Assembly: GCF_932294415.1 (NCBI RefSeq)
Contig: NC_065537.1
Location: forward strand, 1,674,001-1,738,000
Direction of reading: 5' to 3'
DNA length: 64,000 nt
From: Quercus robur
Lineage: Eukaryota > Streptophyta > Magnoliopsida > Fagales > Fagaceae
Each line of letters begins with the position of its first letter. Position 1 is the stretch's first letter. Under the pieces are notes generated by a model. It ran no database searches. It saw only the letters and a list, made by a program, of their open reading frames with translations, and was not told where the DNA came from. Made by a program: the position numbers and the translations under genes. Positions 11,615 to 23,682 of the stretch are shown one piece after another.

Positions 11615-12076
11615 TGATACATAACAAGAAGGTTCAAGAGCCATCAAATCAAGTGCCAAAAGTGACATGATAATATTTTTTTCCTTTCCATTTTATTAAT
11701 TGAAAGCATATTTTCAACGTACACCTGAACTCGTTTAAAATGAGAGACACTACTAGTTTGAAGGGTTTATAACATCTCACTACCTCAAATACACAGAAAT
11801 TCAAATAGATATTTCAATTATTCGAATAGATTGAGAAACAATATATACGTATACCCTTTCCAAAAGAGATCTTTTGAAGGTTGCAACTTTTAGGGTAGAT
11901 ATAAAACCATTCAACAATTAATGCTCTGAAAATAACAATATTAAGAAATCCCCAATTCTTGTACCACTCATTCATGCTCACAACTTCTTTGAAACCCATA
12001 AAAAATCCCCCACTTCCCTTCAGAATCAACTTTTTATGGAACTCAATCGAAAAGTAAATAAAAATAAAAATAAAAA
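11615..12076. other. Intergenic, no gene seen
   Basis: AT-rich. The only open frame of about 70 codons, on the minus strand, resembles no family I know. Confidence 0.6.
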
Positions 12077-12320
12077 TTCAATCACTAACTACATTTTAAA
12101 GAAAAAAAAATAACAATTCAACAAAAGAGACAAAAAGACATGATCAATGAACCTAAGCAATTAACTACAATCAACACTATGATTGAATCCATGGAAGAAA
12201 TTCAATCACTAACTACATTTTAAAGAAAAAATAACAATTCAACAATAGAGACAAAAAGACATGATCAATGAACCTAAGCAATTAACTACAATCAACACTA
12301 TGATAGAATTCATGGAAGAA
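12077..12320. repeat. Tandem duplication, 124-bp unit x2
   Basis: The block starting TTCAATCACTAACTAC at 12077 repeats at 12201 with few changes, including AAGACATGATCAATGAACC in both. Confidence 0.9.
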
Positions 12321-12374
12321 TCACTATAGTCAAAGCTATATGTGAAAGGATTAAGAGTTTCAAAAACATATTAA

Positions 12375-12400
12375 GTTGAGTCATCTAGAGATGACTCAAC
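12375..12400. repeat. 12-bp-arm palindrome
   Basis: GTTGAGTCATCT and AGATGACTCAAC are perfect inverted arms around a 2-base centre. Each arm holds a TGAGTCA bZIP-like core. No neighbouring gene explains it. Confidence 0.7.
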
Positions 12401-12731
12401 TACGGTACTTGATCAACTTCAAAGAGAGAACTAGCAAATGCAAAGACAAATAGATTGTTGTCATTTAATGCCAAAAGTCAAGAAAACTTTTAAAGGGGAA
12501 GGTCCAAGAGAGAATTATGAGGTCCATTAACAAAATTGTAGACTTGGATGATGACAAATATTTTAGAATTTTCAAATTCAAGCAACTATAATTTCCAAAA
12601 ATATTTACTACAAACTTTAGATGCTATTAAAACTATATGCCTATGTCTAAAAATTCATTGGATATGTTGCTAGATATGTTATAAGGGTTGTATAAAGCAC
12701 GTCAATACATTGTTAGGTGGAGATTTGGCAT

Positions 12732-13025
12732 TGGTGTTAACATTTAAAAAATAAATAAAAAATGTTACGGTTATGGTTATTTTTACAGGTTGTGAGTTTC
12801 TATCGGTTTTGTGGATATCGATTCTTTTGGCATTTGTGTCTCACTTACTAGAAACCTTGGAAGTTTTCTTGGAGAAATATGTTGTATGTGTTTGAAATGA
12901 ATGACACTGGGGTGATGTGTGTGTGTGTCTTTTAATCTTTTTACTCACTCTTTTCTAAGGTTTTAGCAGTATTTGTGTCATTTTTAGCATTTTAGCTAGT
13001 GACATTTTAGATGATGAGCAATGTT
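12732..13025. repeat. Direct repeat, copy A
   Basis: Shares long blocks with 13760-14030, such as the pair around ATGTGTTTGAAATG and GGTTTTAGCAGTATTTG. The copies lie about 1.03 kb apart. They could be a duplication or decayed LTRs; no PBS or TG/CA ends were found. Confidence 0.6.
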
Positions 13026-13519
13026 ATGCAGAGGGTGAGCAATGTCATTTCACTTGCATCTTTATAAGGTAAATTACAAAAAATACCCAATGCGGTTTGG
13101 GGATATCAACATTTTTTCCACCAATTTTCAATTGTCTAATTTAACAACCTCTTAACTTCTGGAACAAATTGAAACTGTTAGGGATTTCGTTGGACATATT
13201 TTGTAGTTTAAAATGCTGCTGATAGCAGATTCCCCTAATGTTGTTGGTAGAAAAGAACTCAAGCTCCTGTATACAGGAGCAATATTGTTTGGTGTCTTCC
13301 AAAAATATGAAAAGGTATTAACCATTTTTCCTTTATATTTTTATCAGTTTTAGACTAGTATGTAGTATCATTGAATTTGCTTAGTAATTATTATATATAA
13401 TATCATCAGTTTTTTTGTTGCAACTACTGTTTTTGATTTGTGAATGTTATTTATCTACAACAATTTTCTTATTTTATTTGGTTCAAGATTAAAAATAAAA
13501 AATACTAATTATGGATCTG

Positions 13520-13759
13520 ACATGGCATTTTTTAAATGCCAAATAAAATTTATTATTATTATTTTAATAGCCACATCAGTATTTAGTGTTTAATGGTGCC
13601 CTTCATCTGCCACATAAATTATTTCCGTTTGTGAGATAACAGTAAGGACCAAAACTAGAACACTTTTTGATTTTAGGAACTAAATGTGGTAAAATTAAAA
13701 AGTAGTGACCAAAATGGAATTCAAGTCAAAACATAGAGACCAAAAAATGTATTTTTACC
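13520..13759. repeat. MULE-like terminal region
   Basis: Read from 13759 leftward on the minus strand it starts GGTAAAAATAC and has the GACCAAAA/TTTTGGTC-rich, low-complexity style of the TIRs at 6850 and 8077, including a ...TGGCATTTAAAAAATGCCA block. The facing end near 13073 (GGTAAATTACAAAAAATACC) does not pair well, so it may be one end of a truncated or composite element. Confidence 0.4.
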
Positions 13760-14030
13760 TTGGTTTTAATGTCAACATAAAAAAATGTAAAAATTTAATT
13801 GTTATGGTTATTGTTATAGGTCGTGAGTTTTTACCAAACCCTTGGCATTTGACACCCACTTACTCGAACCCTTGGAAGTTTTATAGGCGAAATATGTGGT
13901 ATGTGTTTGAAATGTGTGACACTAGGGTGATGTGTGTGTGAGTGAATATTTCACCTATTTTACTTATTCATTTTTCAGGTTTTAGCAGTATTTGGGTAAT
14001 TTTTTGGCATTTTGGGGGTATTTTGTGTTA
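13760..14030. repeat. Direct repeat, copy B
   Basis: Partner of 12732-13025. Its left edge coincides with the outer end of the MULE-like terminal region. Confidence 0.6.
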
Positions 14031-15460
14031 GAATAATGTGGCCCAACATGATATTTTATGATTTCTCTATTATCAATAATTTATTATTCAAAATTTCTTG
14101 TGAAATTTTGCAATATTTTTATGATGTAAAATATTGGTATAGTGAAATATGTCTAGATTTTGTAGACTAAGATTATGAGTCATTTCGTTATAGTCCTTGA
14201 CTTGACCCATCATGATGTAGCCTATTCTTATAGGTACATTATTGGACCATGATGGAAAGGAGGTGCAAGTTAAAATTTCTTAGACTATGAAAGACAATAA
14301 AGGCTAGTCTTTCAATAGTTAGTGCATAATAATCTTGGTAGTCCTTCCATAATGAGATTCATGCATGTTAAGCATTGGCCTTAATAAATCTCTCATGTCA
14401 TTACCAGTAACTTGCCACCTATAAGAGGTGTTGTCATTATAGTGATTCTGGATATGAAAGATAGATGAATCAATGTGTTAGTATGGAGTTACAAAGTAAT
14501 GACACGTTAATGAACTTCTTCATTAATGAATCTAATTAATGAAGTTATCTATTAATGAATGTAACATATCTACTACATGAATTGTTATTATGATAGAAAG
14601 GATTTTATGGCTGGTCATGTCCTTTCTGAATATTATAAATATTATCAAGGCAACACTTGCAAATGGTGTGAGAAGAGAAAAGAAAGTTCTTGTTAATTCT
14701 AAATTTCAGGGGAGAGTGTCCAAATTTCTTGTGAGGTCCTTGAATGATATAATTTATAGTATGTAAATTTCTCACATCTTATTGTTGATTTTATTACATA
14801 TGCACAAGATATAATTATTAATTGATAGATCTATTATATTTTTTTCTCTTGAATTAACCCAATTACCCAACTGCACAAAATTCACCACAAAAATTTGGCC
14901 AAACCCAAATCTAGTCATTAACCCATGGAAAGAAAAATGGAAAAAGTATTTTGTATAAAATGATACCACGTCATTCGTATCAAAATCTAATAAATGAGAG
15001 ACATGTGTACAAAAATAACTATCCACTAATACATGTCTTTCAATTGTTAGTAAGTTAGTTATTTATTGTTGACATGTGGTCTCACACTTATTGCATTTTG
15101 ATATTGCTGACATAGTAACATTTGATACCAAATACCTTTTCAAGAAAGATGAGGACGGAAAGGACAGGCGAAAGAAGATGGGTAAGATTTGGCCAATAAG
15201 CAAAAGGAAAAAGAAAATGAGAGAGAGATACATGCACCACAAACCCACAACATGATCAAATATAGCCACCAAATCACCAGCAACAACCCAGAAACTACTG
15301 CCACAACCTATTGCCAAAGCCAAAGTAGTTGGAATTGATTTTTACCCAAACCTAACTCACCCCATTTTTTTTACTCATGATATGTCGAATAGTACCCAAA
15401 GTTTCGGGTCAGTTCACCTTTGGGTTTGGCCATCCCTACTTGGAGGATCAGAAGTGCTGA
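14031..15460. other. No gene; possible LTR remnant at 14031-14790
   Basis: A stretch starting TGTTAGAATAATGTGG, with a TATA-like ATTATAAATATTATC near 14632, looks like a copia-type LTR, but I find no convincing CA end with a 5-bp duplication. The rest (14790-15460) holds only short minus-strand open frames without domains. Confidence 0.3.
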
Positions 15461-15469
15461 TGATAGTAA

Positions 15470-16443
15470 GTATGCCTGAGGTATTGAACGACCACATCCC
15501 ATTTGAGGACGTGATATTAGTTGATTGTGCTGCTTGTGCTTGTTGCTTAGAACTCTTAAAGGAATTCTGGATTTGAATCATCTGCAGGGATTTGAATCAT
15601 TAGCTACTGCTGCTACATCTGCTGTCGCAACTGTTCACGGAGGTTTCTTTGAAGACTATACCCGCTTGCAGAAGATGCAGAGGAGGTGGTGTTAGTTGTC
15701 TGGGCTGCTTGTGCTTGTTGCGTATTGCAGGACACCTGGGCTTGTGGCATCATTTGTATTAATAATGGCTGCAAGTGACTACCTTGTACTACCATCTGTC
15801 TTAAGGTAATAGTGCGGAATGTTTCATTAGATTCTGAACTAGTACTATCATCTGTCTCTGTCTCAGACTTGTAGGCAGGAAAGATTAGTGAGTTGGAAAG
15901 ATTTGTTTTTCCATTAAGTGTTTGATTAGATTCTGAACTAGTATCAGACATGGTGGGTGGGAAGTGTAATGGAATGGAAAGAGCTGCTTGTCCATTAGGT
16001 GGTGGAAATACTTGTGGAAATGAGGAGGTTATGGAAGGATTTGGAATTGTTATTTCATAATTTTCGGAACTGTCTAGAGAACTAGTAGGTGGGAATAATG
16101 ACACTATTGAATTGGAATGATGATTGAATCTTGGAGGTGTTTCCTTAGAATCTGAATTGGCATTAATGCCAGACTTGTCAGTAGGGAAGAGTGGTAAAAC
16201 GGGAAGCTCTTTAGTGAAGTCTGGAATTGTATTTGTTCCATTCCATATCCGACCACGAGACTGGCTTAGCTGATGGGAAGAATGAGTGCTCGACTAGTGA
16301 TGTACTAAGTTGTTGTAAGCAACAACTTCTACAACCAACGTAACAATAAAATTGCAATAATATAGTATTCAGTCACTAAAATTTTAATTTCTTTAACTCA
16401 AAATTCTTTGAAACTTAATTGGATCAACTTGGTGCTTCTCCAT
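15470..16443 (-). pseudogene. Kinase-cluster copy 2: N-module with Gln-rich tail, no kinase
   Basis: Exon 1 (16443 leftward) reads MEKHQVDP, but the donor GT is now AT (GATCCAATTAAG). The exon 2 region starts near 16335, has an early in-frame stop (HH then TAG), then reads the N-module: SIVSLFPP, ENYEITIPNPSI, FPPTMSDTSSESNQ, SETETDDS. Instead of a kinase, the frame runs into a Gln/Ser/Thr-rich tail (QQAQAAQTTNTTSSASSASG) and stops at 15613. A second QQAQAAQSTNITSS-like copy continues to about 15480 in another frame. It is probably dead. The tail may come from an unrelated Q-rich gene. Confidence 0.7.
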
Positions 16444-16700
16444 AATACCAATATTGACATAAGATTCTGGGAGCTTGACATAGCTGAATTGCGGGAGGGA
16501 GAGAAAGTTGCATATCAAAATGGTGTTGTTATTCATAATTTGATAGTTTGAGGAAGCAATTCAATGGAGGATACGCTTGAGGGTACTTTACTCTTACATT
16601 GTCCAAGAAGAAATAATTAAAAGAAAGAAGAGGAGTTCGTGGAATATTCCACTGCGGTGAAGAGTTTTTTAATAATTTGATTAAAAAGGAGAAATCTTTT

Positions 16701-16863
16701 TTTTTTTTTTTTTGATACAACATAGAATTCTACTCTAGCCTAATCTAAGTGTATATATGTGTGAAGCTCCCTCTTGGAGACTTGAACCCCGGCCCTTGCC
16801 CCCGCACACCCCACAAGCACTTATACTTGTGGAGTGACCATCGCACCAAGGGTGTGCGGTGGT
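16701..16863 (-). mobile_element. tRNA-derived SINE
   Basis: On the minus strand it starts near an A-box-like TTGGTGCGATGGTC, has a B-box-like GGGTTCAAGTCTCC, and ends in an A-tail (plus-strand T run to 16713). A 13-bp duplication GGAGAAATCTTTT flanks it (16688-16700 and 16864-16876). Length about 160 bp fits plant SINEs. I cannot name the family. Confidence 0.8.
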
Positions 16864-16876
16864 GGAGAAATCTTTT

Positions 16877-17410
16877 AAACCTCGATTGTGGAAGATTACA
16901 CATTCTTGCACGTCTTTTAGGTTATTTGATTATCTATTACAATTTTTCTATTAATAATTGAACAGATGCCATTAAAAGTTGGTGTCAAACTGTGAATATG
17001 TAAATATTCTAAGGGGGTGGTGCGGAGGATCTCATCTGAATTGATTCTTAAAGTATGGATAATATATTTAAGTATTTGGCGTCAACCTAAGTCCATTTAA
17101 GTTTCAAGTTTATTTGTTTCTCAAAAAAAAATAAAGTTTCAAATTTATTTTATTAAGGCTTTTCAGTCAACTTTTGTTAAAAATTATATAAAAAAATTTA
17201 CAAAATATGTTTCAATAATTAATTATATTTTTTTAATTTAAAAAATCTGAAGAAAGAAAATAAAAATTTGGATACTTAATCTTAAGTTTAACAAAATTTG
17301 ATGAAAATGCCTTAATTGAATAAACTTAATTGTAAATTGTGTTCTAGCCAGCCCAAGTCCAGTGAGTTAAGTGTCACTATTGTCACTCTTAAGTGGAAGG
17401 CCAAAAAAGG

Positions 17411-17442
<32 letters not shown>

Positions 17443-17853
17443 AAGAAAAAGAAAAAAAAAAAAAAGAAACTTGTGTTTTAGCTTGGGAAGAGGGTGTAAC
17501 AAAGATGGTCTGCACTCTAATGGTGTCTCATGTCTAAATTCCAAATTAAGAGATTGGCCATTCAATACTACAAATTTTATGTCAAACGTTAATTGAACTG
17601 TTAAATTTATTTGGTGCCAATTTGCTTAATTATGCAACAATAAGAAGGTAAGCAATTTCGTTAGTGTTTTACAACAATTTGACCTTAAATTTCCTTCATG
17701 AAAAATATCCTAGACCTAGAACTAAACCTTTCTAAGTGTGATGAATAACATGATCATCCTACAAATGCCAATAAGCAGACAGCAGAGAATTAGCTTGACT
17801 AATAAACCTGATGAAAATTTTGAATAGCAACAAATAGATGTGCCTAAAAAGTC
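16877..17853. other. No gene; poly-A/GA tract
   Basis: AT-rich sequence with an A/G-rich run at 17399-17467 that gives artificial Lys-rich frames. No recognisable protein. Confidence 0.6.
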
Positions 17854-17858
17854 GTTTG

Positions 17859-18841
17859 TGATAGGCCAAGAATATATTGACTCCTTATGGTAAATTAACC
17901 AATTAATTAACCAAGTTAATTAATTAAGACAAATTAATATGCAATACACATGGTAGCACAAACAAATCACCAACTAAGTTAAATGCAGTGGAAAATAAAG
18001 TTGAAACGGTGATTGTTTAAGAATGGGGAAAACCTCCAAGGCAAAAACCCCCCTAGGTGAATTTAAGGTCACCACTCCTGAAAATCCACTATTATCAAAC
18101 ACAAGCAGTTAAAAGTAAAGGAATCCCAATACCTTATACTAGTCTATAGTTGAACCCTTACTCCAATACACAATTGGACTTGTAATGTAGTGAAAATCTC
18201 TTCTTTCAATGCACAGCTCCAAGTATGTGATCAACCAATCGATGCATGGATCCAAGTACATGACTAACACACCAACTTAAGAAGGATGTTGATTGCAAAG
18301 TTCTTCAGTTCATCCACACGATGAAGATCAAGAAGCTCCTTGGTCACAAAACCCTACTGCATACAAACGTAGCAGCTTCTTCAAGAGAAAGATGAAATAG
18401 GGTAAATTGTCTTCGGTCACAATATGCTTGCAACAACCTTTGCATCCAATTTCATCAAGTGAGACGGCCCTTAAAATAATCCTTAGATATGTTTAGGGTT
18501 ATGAGAAAAGAAAACCTAAACACATACACATGGATATGCGTGAAATCAGATATGAAAAACTGATTTTCATAATTCTCAATAGATACAGTTGTCGAGCTTA
18601 TTTGTTGAGCTTCATATTTTAAATCTCGATGGATACATCTGTCGAGCTTTAAAGAACAGCACTTATTCACTTGATTCTTGGACAGATTTGCATGGCCTCA
18701 ATACTTGAACTTGAACTCTTGTTCCTTAAAGTATTAAACACATTCTAGATCTATCCAATTACAAGTATAGTGCGTTTTGTCAAAAAATTAGCCAATTCTA
18801 AATGACATATGTTCTTAACATGATCCACATATGTTCTAACA
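17859..18841 (-). repeat. Sirevirus-type solo LTR (983 bp)
   Basis: On the minus strand it runs TGTTAGAACATATGTG to GGCCTATCA, flanked by a perfect 5-bp duplication GTTTG (17854-17858 and 18842-18846). Its first third matches the LTRs at 22633 and 27498 (TTTAGAATTGGCTAAT, TTGACAAAA.GCACT) and it shares the CTCGACAG/CTATCGAG motif style. The length equals the 982-bp LTR of the nearby element. It arose by LTR-LTR recombination. Confidence 0.85.
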
Positions 18842-18846
18842 GTTTG

Positions 18847-19600
18847 TGTCCTCTTTGCACTACAACTCTCCAAGGTATTCTGGAAAGTTCTCTCGATTTG
18901 CTTTCTCCATCATTTGATTGATATACAATTTCAAGCAATCAAACTATCATGATGTTCGTCCACTTTGGAAAGAAAACGCTTCAAAGAAACAACCTCAAGC
19001 TCGAAACCATTTTGACCAAATTAACAAGTTTAAATCTTTTCTGACAAAACCAACTACATTTTACCGCTAATAGCAACACACATGTAAAATACAATAATAG
19101 ATCCTGTTACTTAGAAAGCTTAACTAAACGACTTCCAGCTTTGGCCTTTTTCATCTTGTATTACATGTCGCTTTGTGCTGTAGAATAGAGGTTACTATTT
19201 AATTTTTGTATTTAATTTGTAATTTTCGTTATTTTAGGTTTAGAGTTATTATTTCCTTGTTTTTAAGTACTTTTAATGCCTTTTAGGTCAAACTTGGTTC
19301 CTATTATAGTTAGGTATTCATTAGAGTTATTTTAGAATATATTTTCTTGTCTGTCAAATTTTACAGAGCCTTTAAATAGGCCTTTAAGTCCATAACCTTT
19401 TTTTTAACCATTATATTCAATCAATAAAATTTCAGACTTTTTGTCTCTCGATTATCCCCACTTGCACTTTACATATGCAATTATTTTTGCTAAAAAAATG
19501 TGTTACTTTTTGTTTGCAAATACAAAATTTTTTTGCAGAAAAATGTGTTTCTTTTTTGTTTTATTTCATGGGGACATAATTGTAAATTTATACCAACTTC

Positions 19601-19602
<2 letters not shown>
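18847..19602. other. No gene; possible LTR U3/R remnant
   Basis: At about 19190-19470 the sequence has a TATA-like TTTAAATAGG and a poly-A signal CAATAAAATTTC, resembling part of an LTR. No ends or duplication were identified. The remainder is unexplained. Confidence 0.3.
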
Positions 19603-19633
<31 letters not shown>

Positions 19634-20126
19634 AGAAACCAGACCAAGCCTGGGAATTTTATTCAAAACCAAAATTAATGAACATTTCTAACCACCAAAG
19701 GGACAATGTCTTCAGGTAAATCTTCTAACCAAACCTGTAACCCAACACCAGAACTAGCTTTCTTAGCCAACGCATCAGCAACAGAGTTAAATACACAGCT
19801 AGTAAAAGAAAAATCAATAAATTGAAAACAGGTTGATTGGGACCGAATGTCATCAAGAATGTTTCCATAGCTGGCAAACTGGCCCATTCCATTCTTAAGT
19901 GCCTCAATAACAGTAACAGAGTCTCCTTCGACCACCACTTGAGTCAGTCCAATCTCCAGAGCAAACTGGACCACCCTCTAACATGGCTCTGCCTCCAGCT
20001 CTGCCACAGACTGCCTGAAAGGAACAGGCATGGTTAGCGCCCCAATCAGATCACCCCTGTTGTCGCGAACAATCACTCCCACCCCTGCCAGGTTTGAAGC
20101 TCGAAAGACCGCTGCATTAAAGTTGA
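19603..20126 (-). pseudogene. LINE 3' end with RNase H domain, 5'-truncated
   Basis: The minus strand, from 20126 to 19675, reads a plant L1-type RNase H: INFNAAVF, IVRDNRGD, AELEAE, VVVEGDS, VADALAKKA. The first catalytic Asp is Asn here (FNA instead of FDA), and an in-frame TAG lies near 19981 after ELEAEPC. The frame ends at 19675 and is followed by a poly-A tail (plus-strand T run 19603-19632). The order RNase H then A-tail marks the 3' end of a LINE cut off at its 5' side. No clear target duplication was found. Confidence 0.75.
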
Positions 20127-20194
20127 TTTTGTAAATGTTATATGATTTATATTTATATATATATATATATATATATGGCCATAACTTAGGTAAA

Positions 20195-20608
20195 ATTTCT
20201 TAGGTACTATTATTTAGGTTCTCCTCTTAATTTTTTGACATCTGTCACTTAGCAAATGGATGTTAAAAGGCCCATCTCTTTTTGTTTTCTTCCGTCAATT
20301 TTTTGTTTTTTGTTTATTTTTTGTTTCCTGACCTGTGATTGTAAGAAAGCACAATGCAGAAGCTTTCTTCAGTTCAGATCTGAGAAGGTTTCTTTAGTTC
20401 AGATCTTTATGGGTTAACCAGCAATCACCACTCTCTTTCTCGCTCTATAAATTTTCCCTCTAGTTGTTTCTTTCTTTTTCTTTTTTGCAAGAAAAATTAC
20501 ACATTTGGCTCCTTACTCTTCAAATCTGTCTTTTGGTTTTACCTTTGAAGGTGAGACTACTCCTCCTCACCTCTCTAAGCTCCACCACATTTCCATAGAC
20601 TCTTCTCT

Positions 20609-20646
<38 letters not shown>

Positions 20647-20828
20647 GCACTATCAACCTAAATCGGTGGCGGTTGTGCTAGTTTCCCTCTAGTTGTTTCT
20701 TTCTTTTTCTTTTTTGCAAGAAAAATTACACATTTGGCTCCTTACTCTTCAAATCTATCTTTTGGTTTTACCTTTGAAGGTGAGACTCCTTCTCCTCACC
20801 TCTCTAAGCTCCACCACATTGCCATAGA

Positions 20829-20874
<46 letters not shown>

Positions 20875-21345
20875 GCACCGATCAACCTAAATCGGTGGTG
20901 GTTGTGCTAGTTTGGCAACACAATCTGGTGGTTATAGAACGCCAATGATGGCAGATTTGGATTTGGGTGGTTGTAACTAGTCATTGTGGTGGTGGATTTG
21001 GGTGTTGAAGGTTGATTTTGTGGGTTTGTGTTGATATTTATATTGATTTTGGTGGTGGGTGTGGTGGTTGCTTGGTTGTGGTAATCAAAATATGGTTCAA
21101 AATTCCACTTGGCTCCTAGGGAAAAAAGAAGCAAGGGAAGAAAGAAAAGAAGAGGAGGAAATTACTATGGAGGATTGTAGTTTAAAATGAAGCCAAATTT
21201 AATGGATCTGGTTTTCTCGCACGCTAGGAACGGAAAAAAAAAATGTAAAAAAAAAAATAAATAAGAGAGATAAGATAACATCTGTTTGCTTAGTTTGCTA
21301 AGTGACAAATGTCAAAAAATTCAGAGGGGAAACTAAGTAACAGTA
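20195..21345. mobile_element. TIR element (MULE-like, non-autonomous)
   Basis: The left end (CTTAGGTACTATTATTTAGG ... TTTTTTGACATCTGTCACTT) and the right end, read on the other strand (CTTAGGTACTGTTACTTAG ... TTTTTTGACATTTGTCACTT), form terminal inverted repeats of about 70-90 bp. Flanking duplications are unclear. The interior carries a 229-bp tandem duplication and CT runs, and no transposase. Confidence 0.6.
20454..20911. repeat. 229-bp tandem duplication
   Basis: The unit starting TTCCCTCTAGTTG at 20454 repeats at 20683 nearly unchanged, each ending in a (CT)n run and AAATCGGTGG. It lies inside the TIR element. Confidence 0.9.
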
Positions 21346-22627
21346 CCTAAGGCCAAAAGTTCCACCACTTCTTCGATTCTCTCACATCCAAAAGTCTACA
21401 CATGTAACCAAAAGTTAGGAAATGCGAAAGGATAAATTACAATTGTATAGTCTTGTAAAAACTTTTTGACTATTACTTATGATGTATTGAATTTATCTTC
21501 TGGTGAGCATCATGGATCATATGACTCATGAAAAAGATAAATTCAGTACATTATAAGTCATATTACTCATGGTGTAACTTTATTAAGATAAATTCAGTAT
21601 GAAAAAGATAAATTCACTACATCATGGATCATGGGTGTAACTTTATTAAGAATAAGATAAATTTGAGTCATCTCTCTCTGTTGACCGTTTTAGTTTAGTC
21701 ATTGGAAAAGAATATTTTGGTACTGGTGTATCGTTTCAAGATTACTATTTTATAGATTTTATATATGTGTATATATAAAACAGTATAAAATGGCAAGAAT
21801 TTTATTTAAATTGATTTCCATTCCAAACATGAAATTCTAAATTGTTAGTTTTCAACAAAACGAATCCTAATAAGCAACTCCACCATCTAAATATCTAGAG
21901 CAAACTGGATCTTTTAGTTGAAATGTCAACGGACCCAAAGCAGTCAATTTGAAGTATAGGGCTTTTTTATAAATGTAATGGCCAAGTTGATAGTAGATTT
22001 ATTTGGCACAAGTTCTAGTTCTTCTAGGAGTACTGGGCCTCATATTTTGTCACAACTTACGTAATTGTCAACTTTTGTTGAATTATATTGCTTACACGTA
22101 AGTCCACCACTGATACTTAGTGAAAAGTAATCCTAATCATTGCTTAGCATGTAGTCACCATCTAAGTAAGTTTTTTGGTTCCTTATATTTTGTAGCTCTA
22201 GCTTTTCTTATGTGTATTGGGGTGAGAGAGGGGGATATGCACCAAAACAATACTAATCTATAAATACTATATAACTGAAGCCTCGGACTTTTTGTTGACC
22301 TCTTAAGAGCTTACCACATAAGCTTTGGAAGCCTCACAATTTCCACTTATTTTTAAAAACAATATTATTTTATTTTTTAACTATAACCTTTGAAGAACAA
22401 AAAAAAAAAAAAAAAAAAAATTAACTACTACCAAACGATCTACACGCAGTAAACCTCCTTCTTTCCCACACTAGTCTCCTTCATACAATCACTCCTCTCT
22501 TCACACTGCCCCTATCTATTTCTCTCTTTTGTTCTATCATGGCTCAAACATAAAGTGTTCTTTAAAAAAAAAAAAAAATTACCATGGAAACCTGAAGACG
22601 TGAGTCATAAGTACAAAAACTACCATG
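21346..22627. other. Intergenic, no gene seen
   Basis: AT-rich. At 21480-21660 there are several close repeats of GATAAATTCA(G/C)TACAT. A-runs lie at about 22398 and 22563. No protein recognised. Confidence 0.6.
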
Positions 22628-22632
22628 GAATA

Positions 22633-23614
22633 TGTTAGGACATATGTGACTCATATTAAGAACATATGTCATTTAGAATTGGCTAATCCTTTGACAAAAT
22701 GCACTTTACTTGTAATTGGGTAGATTTAGGATGGGTTTAGTATTTCAAGAAACATGTTGTTCAAGCCAAGTAATAAAGCCATGAAGATGGACCAAGAAAC
22801 AAGTGAAGAAAAGCTGTTCATTAAAGCTGGACAGATTCTCGATAGCTGCTCGACAGATATATCTATCGAGATCTCGACAAATATCTCGACAGTTGTATCT
22901 ATTGAAAATTACGAAATCATAATTTCCAAATTTGATTTTTGGCCCATGCTGACTTGTATGTGTAGGGTTTCTTTTCTCACAATCCTAGACATATAAGGCT
23001 TACTTTAAAGGTCATCACACATGACAATACAAGAAGAACACATGCAAAAAGTGATCGAGTGCCTTATTCTCTCTAAAAAAAGCTACTGCGTCTTTGCACA
23101 TTAGGGTTTTGTAACCAAGTGCTTCTTGATCTTCATTGTTGATGAAGTGAAGAACTTTGCAGCCAACAACATCTTCAAGTTGCTGGAGTTAGTCACATAT
23201 TGGGAGTCGTGCATCATTGTTTAGTCACATACTTGGATCCGTGCAAAAGGGTGGCGTTCATATATTGAAGAGTTCAAAGGTTCTGAAGCGGTAGAAAGTT
23301 TCTGCTGTGAGTTCATCTACGGGGATTGTAGAGTCTAGGGACAAAGGTTTTGTACTAGATCTGAAACTTCTCTTTACTATAGTGGATTGCTTTGCAGAAA
23401 GGTTTCCCCCCAAGTTTTTTTACTGTGAAACTAATTTGTTTCATTGGTTTTCCTAGGTCATCATATGTTGTCTTATTTACTATTCCGCTGTGCATGATAT
23501 TGACATGATATTGATGTTTGTTTGTTTTAACAAAGTTTATTCATAATAAATCTAATTAACAACTTGGGCTTAAATATTGTTAATTCTATCAACCGGGGTC
23601 TAAATTTCCCAACA
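22633..23614 (+). repeat. Sirevirus-type 5' LTR (982 bp)
   Basis: Begins TGTTAGGACATATGTG and ends TTTCCCAACA, two bases before the PBS TGGTATCAAAGC. Around 22840-22905 it carries repeated inverted motifs CTCGACAG and CTATCGAG. Confidence 0.85.
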
Positions 23615-23616
23615 AG

Positions 23617-23628
23617 TGGTATCAAAGC
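23617..23628 (+). other. Primer-binding site (tRNA-Met type)
   Basis: TGGTATCAAAGC lies two bases after the LTR end, one mismatch from the usual copia TGGTATCAGAGC. Confidence 0.8.
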
Positions 23629-23682
23629 GGGTACACTTTGATTGGATTAATTTCTTGAGTGTGATCCTTGACCCCCGTTGTC

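Noticed and set aside
16700..16870. Functional tRNA gene
   Set aside because: A- and B-box-like motifs are degenerate, no cloverleaf forms by eye, and an A-tail plus flanking duplication show a SINE.
17316..17596. Lys-rich frames
   Set aside because: Translation of an A/G-rich low-complexity tract; no domain and no sensible start.
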